Of a stretch of 64,000 nucleotides of DNA, positions 35,255-43,266 are shown in pieces. Under the pieces are notes generated by a model, which was given only the letters and a program-made list of their open reading frames with translations, made no database searches and was not told where the DNA came from. This DNA is from Parerythrobacter aestuarii. GTDB taxonomy: Bacteria > Pseudomonadota > Alphaproteobacteria > Sphingomonadales > Sphingomonadaceae. The translations under genes were made by a program, and so were the position numbers. Numbering within the stretch: position 1 is the stretch's first letter; each line of letters opens with the position of its first letter. The stretch is taken from assembly GCF_030140925.1 (NCBI RefSeq), contig NZ_JARBWD010000001.1, positions 2,542,001 through 2,606,000 on the forward strand, given 5' to 3'.

Positions 35255-36170
35255 CGGTGTCGCTCGCGGGTTCCGGGCTTGCGGGCTCTGGCGTTTCTTC
35301 CACTACCGCTGCTTCGCCTCCCCCGAGCGAATGGACGTAGGCCGCCAGCATCCTGACAGTGACCGGATCGAGCCGCTCGCCCCAGGCCGGCATGGCACCC
35401 ATTTTCGGATTCAGGATCTGCGCCTTGATCGCTGCCGCACTGCTGCCGCGCAGCCAGATGGCATCATTGAGGCGCGGTGCTCCGATAGTCCGGTCGCCCT
35501 CGCCGCCAGCACCGTGGCAGGCCGCGCAATTGTCGGCATAGGTCTGCACCCCGGCAGCATTGGGCTGGGCCAGCCCGCTCAGCCAGCGAACGTGCTGGAC
35601 CAGCGCTTCGAGCTGCGCGCCTTCGATTGCCCCTGCAAACGGAGGCATTACGCCCTGCCGCAGTTCTGCGCCTTCTTGCCGGATGCCATGCTTGATCGAA
35701 TATTCGATTGCGGCAAGGTCGCCGCCCCAAAGCCAGTCGTCATCGTTGAGATTGGGATAGCCGAGTTCGTGACTGCCCCCTGCACCGGAGCCGTGGCACT
35801 GGCTGCAATTGACCTTGAATGCTGCCGCACCGCCGGCCCGGGCCTGTTGCATCAGGCCTTCGTCCGCGGCGAGAGTCGCGAGGTCTACCGCTGCAATGCG
35901 TTGAGCAACCTCGGCCCGCTGGCGTTCGGCGGCACCGAGTTCCTTGGCCAGCGCGCCCCGGCTGGACCAGCCCAGCATGCCCTCGGTGGCTTTGGAAAGC
36001 ATGGGAATCGCCGGATAGGCAACGACATATCCGATCGAGAACACGATCGTGAGGTAGAAAGTCCACAGCCACCAGCGCGGCAGCGGTGTGTTGAGTTCCT
36101 CGATTCCGTCCCACTCATGACCGACGAATTCAGTGCCGGTCGGCTGGTCGACGCGCTTGTCATTCGCCAT
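35241..36170 (-). CDS. ccoP: cbb3 cytochrome c oxidase diheme subunit CcoP (FixP)
   Basis: The protein has 309 residues. Residues 30-55 form a membrane anchor after PLPRWW. Two class I heme c sites follow, CSQCH and CAACH, with distal Met in GVMPPF and GAMPAW. It passes electrons from soluble cytochrome c to CcoO/CcoN. The C-terminus has an extra Pro/Glu-rich tail (VVEETPEPASPEPA). The start overlaps ccoQ by 11 bases. Confidence 0.97.
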   Translation of the reverse strand: MANDKRVDQPTGTEFVGHEWDGIEELNTPLPRWWLWTFYLTIVFSIGYVVAYPAIPMLSKATEGMLGWSSRGALAKELGAAERQRAEVAQRIAAVDLATLAADEGLMQQARAGGAAAFKVNCSQCHGSGAGGSHELGYPNLNDDDWLWGGDLAAIEYSIKHGIRQEGAELRQGVMPPFAGAIEGAQLEALVQHVRWLSGLAQPNAAGVQTYADNCAACHGAGGEGDRTIGAPRLNDAIWLRGSSAAAIKAQILNPKMGAMPAWGERLDPVTVRMLAAYVHSLGGGEAAVVEETPEPASPEPASDTDGQR

Positions 36171-36324
36171 CGTCTTGGTCCTCGAAAATCATGGTGGCAG
36201 CAGCCCTGTTGCGGTCGGTCGAACCAGGGCGGAAAGGCCACAGGCACAGGATCAGGAAGAGCCCGACCATCACCGCCAGCCCGTAGCTATCGGCAAAGTG
36301 GCGCAGCGATTCATAGGTGTTCAT
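36160..36324 (-). CDS. ccoQ: cbb3 oxidase small subunit CcoQ (FixQ)
   Basis: The protein has 54 residues. ATG 36324 gives [20 protein letters not shown] and one membrane helix, then [19 protein letters not shown]. The N-terminal YxxLRxFADSxGL pattern and the FRPG(S/A)..... AA.MIF block after the helix are typical of CcoQ, which stabilises the complex. It overlaps the ccoO stop (ATGA, 36321-36324) and the ccoP start. Confidence 0.95.
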   Translation of the reverse strand: MNTYESLRHFADSYGLAVMVGLFLILCLWPFRPGSTDRNRAAATMIFEDQDDGE

Positions 36325-37085
36325 CGACCGCTCTCCGTCGCCAGTTCTTCCTGGGCGGCGGCACTGTTCACATCGACCAGCGTGCCGAGCATTTGCAGGT
36401 AAGCCAGCAGCGCATCCATTTCCGTGATCCGTGTCGGGTCACCGTCGAAATCGCGGACCTGCACCTTGGGATAGCGGGTGGCGAGATCGCCAGGATCGAC
36501 GTCGGGATCGGCCTGGGCGATGAGGTCATCTGCGGCCTTGGCGATATCGTCGTCGGAGTAAGGGACACCTACACGGCGCAAGGCTGTGAGGTTGGCGGCG
36601 ATATCCGCCACGTCGAGCGGGGTCTCGGCCAGAAAGCCGTATTGCGGCATGACGCTTTCCGGAACGACAGCCTGCGGGTTCTTCAGGTGCTGGACGTGCC
36701 ATTCGTCGGAATAGCGCCCGCCCACCCGCGCCAGGTCAGGCCCTGTCCTCTTCGAGCCCCACTGGAACGGGTGGTCGTACATGCTTTCTGCGGCGAGGCT
36801 GTAGTGGCCGTAGCGCTCGACCTCGTCGCGGAACGGGCGGATCATCTGGCTGTGGCAGACATAGCAGCCTTCGCGGATGTAGATATCGCGTCCGGCCAGC
36901 TCCAGCGGGCTGTAGGGTCGCATGCCTTCGACTTCCTCGATCGTGTTGTCGATCCAGAACAGCGGGGCGATCTCGACGATGCCGCCGATGGCCACGGCAA
37001 CCAGCGTGGCGAGCCCCATCAGCGTGACATTGCGTTCAAGCCGGGCGTGTCCGGTAACCTTTTCCGGGGTGGATTGATCGTTCAT
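36321..37085 (-). CDS. ccoO: cbb3 cytochrome c oxidase monoheme subunit CcoO (FixO)
   Basis: The protein has about 254 residues. One N-terminal membrane helix ([20 protein letters not shown]) is followed by the heme c site CYVCHSQM and the family blocks [14 protein letters not shown] and MPQYGFL (axial Met). ATG 37085 is chosen; a GTG at 37097 overlaps the ccoN stop as GTGA and would add four residues, so the exact start is open. It carries electrons from CcoP to the CcoN catalytic subunit. Confidence 0.96.
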   Translation of the reverse strand: MNDQSTPEKVTGHARLERNVTLMGLATLVAVAIGGIVEIAPLFWIDNTIEEVEGMRPYSPLELAGRDIYIREGCYVCHSQMIRPFRDEVERYGHYSLAAESMYDHPFQWGSKRTGPDLARVGGRYSDEWHVQHLKNPQAVVPESVMPQYGFLAETPLDVADIAANLTALRRVGVPYSDDDIAKAADDLIAQADPDVDPGDLATRYPKVQVRDFDGDPTRITEMDALLAYLQMLGTLVDVNSAAAQEELATESGR

Positions 37086-37093
37086 CTCGGATC

Positions 37094-38758
37094 TCACTCT
37101 GCAGGGACTGCGGTGGGAGGAAGCGGGCGGTCAGCGGCTTCATCGTAGGGAGTCTCCGTCATCGGAGCTTCCTCGCGGACTTTGCCGGCGATGGTCTGCC
37201 ACACGTTGAAGAGCATGATGCCGAACCCGCCGAGATAGAGCAGGCCGCCGAGCGCGCGCATGATGTACATCGGGTGCAGCGCAGCAACGGTGTCGGCGAA
37301 GCTGTTCACCAGGTAGCCGTCGGCACCGTATTCGCGCCACATCAGGCCTTGGGTGATCCCGGCCACCCACATGCTGGCGGCGTAGAAAACGATGCCGACA
37401 GTCGCGAGCCAGAAGTGCCAATTGATCATCCGCAGCGAATACATCCGCTCGCGCTTCCACAGCCGCGGGACGAGGTAATAGAGGCAGGCGAAAGTGATCA
37501 TGCCGTTCCACCCCAGCGCGCCGGAATGGACGTGGCCGATGGTCCAGTCGGTATAATGGCTGAGGCTGTTGACCGACTTGATGCTCATCATCGGCCCTTC
37601 GAAGGTGCTCATGCCGTAGAAGGCCAGTGCCATCACCATCATGCGGATGATGGGATCGGTGCGGATCTTGTCCCACGCGCCGTTGAGCGTCATCAGGCCG
37701 TTGATCATGCCGCCCCAGCTGGGCATCCACAGCATGATCGAGAACACCATCCCCAGCGTCTGCGCCCAGTCCGGCAGTGCGGTGTAGTGCAAGTGGTGCG
37801 GCCCGGCCCAGATATAGAGGAAGATCAGCGACCAGAAGTGGATGATCGACAGGCGGTAGGAATAGACAGGTCGCTCGGCCTGCTTTGGGACGAAGTAGTA
37901 CATCATCGCCAGGAACCCGGCGGTGAGGAAGAAGCCGACGGCGTTATGGCCATACCACCACTGCGTCAGCGCATCCTGCACCCCGGCAAAGGCGCTGTAA
38001 CTGCGCGATCCGAACAGGCTGACCGGCATCGCCAGATTGTTGACCACATGCAGCATCGCAACGGTGACAATGAAGGCGAGGAAGAACCAGTTGGCGACGT
38101 AGATGTGCGGCTCACGTCGCTTCAGGATAGTACCGACGAAAACTACCAGGTACGCCACCCACACGATCGTCAGCCATAAGTCGATATACCATTCCGGCTC
38201 GGCATATTCCTTCGACTGCGTGATGCCGAGCAGGTAGCCGGTCGCGGCCAGCACGATGAACATCTGGTAACCCCAGAATACGAAGCGTGCGAGGCCGGGC
38301 AAGGCCAGCTGTGCGCGGCAAGTACGCTGCACGACATAAAAACTCGTTGCGATCAGCGCATTGCCGCCGAAGGCAAAAACGACCGCGCTGGTATGCAATG
38401 GCCGCAACCTGCCGAAGTTGAGGTAGGGCTCGAAATTGAGGGCCGGAAACGCCAGCTGCAACGCAATGAAGAGCCCCGCGGCAAAACCGGCCGTGCCCCA
38501 GAACAAGGTGGCGATCGCGCCCCAGCGGATCGGGTCGTCGTCATAGCGGCTCGCGCCCTCCGGGCCGCGCAGGGGCGGTGCCAGCGCGCTGGGGTCAAAC
38601 CGGGCTGCAGAGACCAGGATCATGACAAAGGCGGCGATGGCAACAATCACGGCATGTGTGGCGAAGCCAGCGTCCTGTGCAGCGACGACAGCTCCGAGAG
38701 CCAGCAGGAAGATGACAAACCACAGCCCTGCGCGGGCGAGAGAGGATTCGGCAGTCAT
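37094..38758 (-). CDS. ccoN: cbb3 cytochrome c oxidase catalytic subunit CcoN (FixN)
   Basis: The protein has 554 residues and reduces oxygen with high affinity at a heme b3-CuB centre. The sequence begins with two extra membrane helices before the core. Key histidine blocks are [11 protein letters not shown] (low-spin heme), [16 protein letters not shown] (CuB), [14 protein letters not shown] (CuB) and [14 protein letters not shown] (heme ligands). ATG 38758 has a GGAG ribosome site. An FNR/FixK box and a -10-like TAGGCA lie upstream. It is first in the ccoNOQP-GHIS run, which has no gap over 20 bp. Confidence 0.98.
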   Translation of the reverse strand: MTAESSLARAGLWFVIFLLALGAVVAAQDAGFATHAVIVAIAAFVMILVSAARFDPSALAPPLRGPEGASRYDDDPIRWGAIATLFWGTAGFAAGLFIALQLAFPALNFEPYLNFGRLRPLHTSAVVFAFGGNALIATSFYVVQRTCRAQLALPGLARFVFWGYQMFIVLAATGYLLGITQSKEYAEPEWYIDLWLTIVWVAYLVVFVGTILKRREPHIYVANWFFLAFIVTVAMLHVVNNLAMPVSLFGSRSYSAFAGVQDALTQWWYGHNAVGFFLTAGFLAMMYYFVPKQAERPVYSYRLSIIHFWSLIFLYIWAGPHHLHYTALPDWAQTLGMVFSIMLWMPSWGGMINGLMTLNGAWDKIRTDPIIRMMVMALAFYGMSTFEGPMMSIKSVNSLSHYTDWTIGHVHSGALGWNGMITFACLYYLVPRLWKRERMYSLRMINWHFWLATVGIVFYAASMWVAGITQGLMWREYGADGYLVNSFADTVAALHPMYIMRALGGLLYLGGFGIMLFNVWQTIAGKVREEAPMTETPYDEAADRPLPPTAVPAE

Positions 38759-38782
38759 GGAAATCTCCGTCCGTTTGATGCG

Positions 38783-38824
38783 TGCCTAGCCCCGCGATCC
38801 GGGAGCGACTTTGATCCAGCGCAA
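38783..38824 (-). promoter_or_regulatory. FNR/FixK-dependent promoter of ccoNOQP
   Basis: The box TTGATCCAGCGCAA (38811-38824) fits the FixK pattern TTGA-N6-GCAA. On the minus strand a -10-like TAGGCA (38788-38783) follows so that a start near 38776 would put the box centre at about -41.5, the class II activator position. The ccoN ATG is 18 bases further on. Confidence 0.78.
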
Positions 38825-38853
38825 ATTTGCAAAAACATTGCCGCGTGCGGCCA

Positions 38854-39567
38854 CTAGCCGGACGAGCGATAGTAACCGGCCCCTTCGCGCAGGGCCGGCA
38901 GGTCGAGGATGCGAACCAACGAACGGCCGGAGGTTTCAATGATTTCCGCTCGCCGCAGCAGGGTAAGCTGGCGGCTGACTGTTTCTATGGTCACACCCAG
39001 GCTGTCAGCGATATCGCGGCGCGACATTGGCAGGCGAACAGCGATCGACTTGCCATCGGGCTGGCCGATCCGGTCAGCCATGCCGACAAGAAAACTCGCG
39101 ATCCGTTCCGGGGCGGTCTTGCGGCCCAGTGCAATCGATTTCTCCCGACACCGGTCCAGCGCGAGGCGGGTGGCGCGCAGGATGTCCTTGAGGATCGCGG
39201 CATTGTCACCCGCCAGCTCGATCACCTTGTCATAGGAGAACGCCAGCAGCAGCGAGCGGTCGAGTGCGAACAAATGATAAGCGTGCGCCGTCCGTGACGG
39301 TACACACACCACATCGCCGGCAAAATGAAATGCGATGACCTGCTCACGACCTTCAGAGGCGAGCGCGACGAGCTTGGTCGCCCCTTGCGCAAGGAAGACC
39401 AACTGGTCGCAGCTGTCGTCGAGCCGGACGGGCGTGTCCGGCTCTACCTCCAGAATGCGACCGGCAGCTTCGAATTGGAGGACGCTTGCATCCGAAAGCG
39501 GATGATCACCGGAAAACCGGTCCGAAAACCGCCTGAAGCTTTCGTGGTGAGCCAGCATTGGCGTCAT
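38854..39567 (-). CDS. Crp/Fnr-family transcription regulator (FixK-type)
   Basis: The protein has 237 residues from ATG 39567 (or 234 from 39558). A cyclic-nucleotide-binding-like beta-roll is followed by a long dimer helix and a winged helix-turn-helix: MSRRDIADSLGVTIETVSRQ. The recognition helix has the E-x-x-S-R signature that reads TTGAT half sites. No FNR-type cysteine cluster is in this reading, which favours a FixK-like role. An upstream in-frame ATG at 39666 would add CPQC and a further Cys, but it lies beyond an FNR box, so I did not use it. It sits directly beside ccoN and divergent from ompW, and probably controls the three FNR boxes here and itself. Confidence 0.88.
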   Translation of the reverse strand: MTPMLAHHESFRRFSDRFSGDHPLSDASVLQFEAAGRILEVEPDTPVRLDDSCDQLVFLAQGATKLVALASEGREQVIAFHFAGDVVCVPSRTAHAYHLFALDRSLLLAFSYDKVIELAGDNAAILKDILRATRLALDRCREKSIALGRKTAPERIASFLVGMADRIGQPDGKSIAVRLPMSRRDIADSLGVTIETVSRQLTLLRRAEIIETSGRSLVRILDLPALREGAGYYRSSG

Positions 39568-39592
39568 CTGCAGCAATTGTGCGCAACTGCCT

Positions 39593-39606
39593 TTGACCTG
39601 GATCAA
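39593..39606. promoter_or_regulatory. FNR/FixK box between the regulator and ompW
   Basis: TTGACCTGGATCAA matches TTGA-N6-TCAA. It lies 26 bp upstream of the regulator start and 92 bp upstream of ompW. For ompW a class II start would fall near 39641, leaving a normal leader. For the regulator the box is so close to the start codon that repression (negative autoregulation) or a leaderless transcript is more likely. Confidence 0.78.
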
Positions 39607-39698
39607 TGATCCGGATCGGCACTGCGGGCACTTGCTGTGGTGCGCAGCAACAACCCTGGGCCGCATCGGGCGGCCACTGCTACGCCAGGAATTCGAAT

Positions 39699-40367
39699 AT
39701 GAAGACTACCTACGCGGCCGCCCTTGCCGGTCTCGCTATGCTGGCTGCTCCGGCCTCGGCGAAGGCTGAGGAAGGCAGGCTCCAGGTCAAGGTTCTCGGC
39801 ACGGCTGTGTTACCCGACGGAAAAATCGACCGCGTTAATGTCGATCTCGTCGGCCTGCCTGCCAGTACGCAGACAGAGGCCAACGACAACTTCGTGCCGA
39901 CCGTGGCGATAGAGTATTTCTTCACCGACAATGTCTCAGTCGAAACGATCTGCTGCGTGACCCAGCATGACGTCGATGGCACGACGGGCCTGCCAGGTGC
40001 CGAGCTCGTCTCCAATGCGCAACTCATTCCGGCGACCTTCACTGCCAAATACCACTTCGATCTTGGCAGCGCGAAACCCTACATCGGTGCCGGGGCAACC
40101 TATTTCCTCTGGATCAAGGACGATCCGGGTGCCGCGACCATCCCACTGGGCGTGACCGATACCGATCTCTCGGACGAATTCGGTTTCGTGCTCCAGGCCG
40201 GGATGGACATTCCGGTTGGCGACAAGGGCTTTGGAGTTTCACTCGATGCCAAGAAGTATTTCGTCGACACCACGGCACGCTGGTATGTCGGCAACACACT
40301 GGCGATCGAAACCGAGCACAAGCTCGACCCTTGGGTCCTGAGCGCTGGCGTGAGTTATCGGTTCTAG
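39699..40367 (+). CDS. ompW: OmpW-family outer-membrane protein
   Basis: The protein has 222 residues. A signal peptide (AALAGLAMLAAPASAKA) is followed by an eight-strand-type barrel ending in SAGVSYRF. Family blocks include PTVAIEYFFTDNVSVE, LIPATFTAKYHF and KPYIGAGATYFL. OmpW forms a small barrel with a hydrophobic channel, and its gene is FNR-controlled in several bacteria, which fits the box 92 bp upstream. ATG 39699 has an AGGA ribosome site. Confidence 0.93.
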   Translation: MKTTYAAALAGLAMLAAPASAKAEEGRLQVKVLGTAVLPDGKIDRVNVDLVGLPASTQTEANDNFVPTVAIEYFFTDNVSVETICCVTQHDVDGTTGLPGAELVSNAQLIPATFTAKYHFDLGSAKPYIGAGATYFLWIKDDPGAATIPLGVTDTDLSDEFGFVLQAGMDIPVGDKGFGVSLDAKKYFVDTTARWYVGNTLAIETEHKLDPWVLSAGVSYRF

Positions 40368-40385
40368 ATCGTGATTGACTGAAGC

Positions 40386-41192
40386 TTGAACGGTCTTGCA
40401 CCTCCTCCATCCGCTTCCTTCAAGGTCACAGCGAAGCTCGAACTCGCGGACCTTGGGGGTGCTCTGCGGTCTGGCTGGGGGGATTTTGTCTCGGTTCCCA
40501 AATACGGCCTGCTTTTCGGAATCCTCGTCGCGATCGCTGGTATCGCGGTCAGCTATGCCATCATCGCTCGAGGAGAGGTTTCCTGGCTCATGGCGACAGC
40601 GGCAGGATTCCCGCTTTTGGCTCCTTTTACTGCCGTCGGCCTCTACGAAGTCAGCCGAAGGCGCGAAGCGGGCATCCCCATTGCCTGGAGCGACATCTTT
40701 GGGGCGGTCAGGGGGCGCGGTGACGACCAGATATTGAGCATGGGCGTCATTCTTTTTGTGGCCTTCAGTGTCTGGGTCATCATCGCCCACCTGATATTCT
40801 CTGTGTTTGTTGCCGAAGCCGGCGCGGGTTCGGAATCCCTGGAATTCCTTGTTTCACCACTGGGATTGGCGATGTTGCTCGTCGGCAGTGTCATCGGCGG
40901 CACGATTGCGCTTGGCCTCTATGCCATGACACTGGTCAGCCTCCCCATGTTGGTCGAGCATGAGATCGACTTTGTCACTGCGGTCGTTTTCAGCTTTAGA
41001 GCTTTTCGCGGCAACGCCGCAGTCTTGCTCGCCTGGGCTGCGTTCATCGCGCTATCGCTCGTCATAGCCATATTGCCCGCATTCCTGGGCCTGATTGTTG
41101 TCGTGCCGGTCCTTGGACACGCAACATGGCATCTCTACCGACGCATGATTTCCCGGGCGAACAGTGGTGGCAGCGTCCACGGATGTTCGTAG
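40386..41192 (+). CDS. DUF2189-like membrane protein
   Basis: The protein has 268 residues with about six membrane helices. The segments GGALRSGWGDFVSVPKYGLL, FPLLAPFTAVGLYEVSRRRE, and FRAFRGNAAVLLAWAAFIAL, with GHATWHLYRRMI at the end, are typical of the DUF2189 family, often found near cbb3 oxidase or copper genes. It starts with TTG 40386, 18 bp after ompW, and is probably in the same transcript. The function is unknown. Confidence 0.82.
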   Translation: MNGLAPPPSASFKVTAKLELADLGGALRSGWGDFVSVPKYGLLFGILVAIAGIAVSYAIIARGEVSWLMATAAGFPLLAPFTAVGLYEVSRRREAGIPIAWSDIFGAVRGRGDDQILSMGVILFVAFSVWVIIAHLIFSVFVAEAGAGSESLEFLVSPLGLAMLLVGSVIGGTIALGLYAMTLVSLPMLVEHEIDFVTAVVFSFRAFRGNAAVLLAWAAFIALSLVIAILPAFLGLIVVVPVLGHATWHLYRRMISRANSGGSVHGCS

Positions 41193-41207
41193 GTCACCAG
41201 CCGCCGA

Positions 41208-43178
41208 TCACCGGACGAAGTTTGGCCCCAGTGCTTCCTTGAGCGGGTCGAGCCAACGCTCATAGGGCTCCCATGCCCCTTGCCCCGACCGGTTGATGGG
41301 GCGCCGGACCTGTTCGGAGCTGGCAGTACGTACGGCGCGACTGTTCTTGTGGAAGTCGAGGCAAGCCTGTTCGAACGGAAGCTCGCAGTAGTCCAGCATG
41401 CGCCGCACCTGGCCTTCGAGATCGTCGAGCACATCCTCATGCTGCACCCGCAGGACCCGGCCCGGCAGCACCGCGTCCCAGTGCTCCATCAGGTCGACAT
41501 AGTCCGCATAATACTGCCCGACTTCGTGCAGGCCGTATGTGAACTCCTGCCCTTCAGCAAACAACTGCTTGAAGCCGGAGAAACAGCAATCCATCGGGTC
41601 GCGGCGAGCGTCGATGATCTTCGCGTTGGGCAGGATCAGGTGAACGAGCCCGATATGGCGGAAATTGTTCGGCATCTTGTCGATGAAGAACGGTGCGCCC
41701 GCGCGGTGGATGCTCGTGTTGGCAACGAACTCCTCGCCGAACTTCGCCAGCTGTTCGCCAGCGAGATCGTGGAGAATCTCAGGATAGCGCGATTGGCCCG
41801 CCTTCTTCCCCCGCAGCCTGTGCGCCAGCGCCAGGATGTTGGGTAGCTCCATCGTGCCATCGACCTGGCTGTGGCTGGCCAGGATCTGTTCGAGCAAGGT
41901 CGATCCAGCGCGCGGCAGCCCGAGGATGAAGATCGGAGCGGGCGCATCGTGGCCCGCGCCGGCGTGCTTCTCGAACAGCTCCGGCGTGCAGAACTGTTTC
42001 TGCCGCGCCAGCTCTTCGGTCATCGTCTCCGCCTTGTAGCGGGTTTGCGCGCGTTTCAGCGCATTGCCCTGCTCGTAAAAGCGGAAGCTGTCTTCGTATT
42101 CCTTCCGATCCTCATGCGCCTTGCCCAGCGCGAAGGAGAGGTGGACCCGGTCCATGAAGGCTAGGTCCGGTCGCTCGACCTGCTCGCGCATCGCCGCCAG
42201 CTCGGCATCGGTGAAGCGATAGGTCTTGAGATTGGCGAGCGCATAATAGGCATCGCCATGGTCAGGCTTGCTGGCGAAAGCCGCGCGATAGCTGGCGACC
42301 GCCTGTTCCTGCTCACCGGTGGTCTTGAGCGCATGGCCGCGGCTGGTTAGCGTCGCCGCATCGCCGGGCACTTTCTCCAGCACCAGCTCGAACAGCTCGA
42401 ACGCGCGGTCGTAATTGCCTGTCTGCATGCTTTCGATGGCGAGATGCGACTGGAACAGCGGATTGTCCGGGTCGCGTGCGTGCAGCGTTTCGGCCTGTTC
42501 GCGTGATTGCTCGAACTTCTGCCGCCTTCGCAGCGCGTCCATATAATCGAGCCGCAGCTGGACGTTGTCCGGATCGAATTCGACCGCGCTTTCCAGCAGG
42601 AATTCGGCATCGTCGAGCACGCCCAGCTTGATCCCGATCTGCGCCAGCAGCCGCATGCCCTCCACATTGCGCGGGTTCTGACGCAGGTAGGCGCGGCAGA
42701 TTTCCTCGGCCTTGAGCAAACGACCTTCATGGAGATGGTTTGTGACGGCCAGCAAAGCCGTCGGCAGCTGCTTGAGGCGCTGACACTGAGCCCGCGCAGC
42801 CTGCGCCTCCACGCTACGTCCCGCCGCCTCCAGCAATTGCGCTTGCGCGGCCCAGCTGGCCTCCAGTGCCGGGTTGAATTGCACCGCCCGGCCATAGGCT
42901 GCGATCGCCGCTTCAGTATCGCCCGCATCACGCGCCAAATGCCCGGCCTCCTGCCAAGCACGCCCGTATTCCGGCGAAGCCCCATGGAGCCGCTGAAGCG
43001 TTATACGAGCATCGTCGAAACGCTTGAGGAAGCGCAGCGCGACTGCCTGCATGTAGAGGGCTTCGCTATCATCGGGCGTATCTGCCAGCACTTGCCCGGC
43101 CAGCGCCTCGCCCTTTGCGAAGTCGCCCGATTGCAGCGCCTGCTGGGCCTGCCGAAGGAGAGTGTCGTGCTCGCTCAT
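41208..43178 (-). CDS. TPR-repeat sulfotransferase-like protein
   Basis: The protein has 656 residues. The first about 420 residues are tetratricopeptide repeats (GDFAKGEALAGQVLADTPDD, AIAAYGRAVQFNPALEASWA). The C-terminal part is a sulfotransferase domain: PAPS 5'-phosphosulfate loop ILGLPRAGSTLLEQILASHS (about residue 450) and 3'-phosphate block IDARRDPMDCCFSGFKQ. It should move sulfate from PAPS to an acceptor in the cytoplasm; the TPR part may choose the partner. The ATG at 43178 lacks a clear ribosome site. It lies 88 bp downstream of a TonB-dependent receptor gene on the same strand, a common pairing in sphingomonads and caulobacters. Confidence 0.87.
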   Translation of the reverse strand: MSEHDTLLRQAQQALQSGDFAKGEALAGQVLADTPDDSEALYMQAVALRFLKRFDDARITLQRLHGASPEYGRAWQEAGHLARDAGDTEAAIAAYGRAVQFNPALEASWAAQAQLLEAAGRSVEAQAARAQCQRLKQLPTALLAVTNHLHEGRLLKAEEICRAYLRQNPRNVEGMRLLAQIGIKLGVLDDAEFLLESAVEFDPDNVQLRLDYMDALRRRQKFEQSREQAETLHARDPDNPLFQSHLAIESMQTGNYDRAFELFELVLEKVPGDAATLTSRGHALKTTGEQEQAVASYRAAFASKPDHGDAYYALANLKTYRFTDAELAAMREQVERPDLAFMDRVHLSFALGKAHEDRKEYEDSFRFYEQGNALKRAQTRYKAETMTEELARQKQFCTPELFEKHAGAGHDAPAPIFILGLPRAGSTLLEQILASHSQVDGTMELPNILALAHRLRGKKAGQSRYPEILHDLAGEQLAKFGEEFVANTSIHRAGAPFFIDKMPNNFRHIGLVHLILPNAKIIDARRDPMDCCFSGFKQLFAEGQEFTYGLHEVGQYYADYVDLMEHWDAVLPGRVLRVQHEDVLDDLEGQVRRMLDYCELPFEQACLDFHKNSRAVRTASSEQVRRPINRSGQGAWEPYERWLDPLKEALGPNFVR

Positions 43179-43266
43179 TGCTGCTGCGCCATGCCGTAAA
43201 AGGAAAGCGGCGAGCAAGCCCCGAGGCCAGCCCGCCGCATCCTCTCCCCTGCAGGGGATCAGTGAA

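Noticed and set aside
35331..37148. A 605-codon plus-strand open frame
   Set aside because: It is antisense to ccoP, ccoQ and ccoO.
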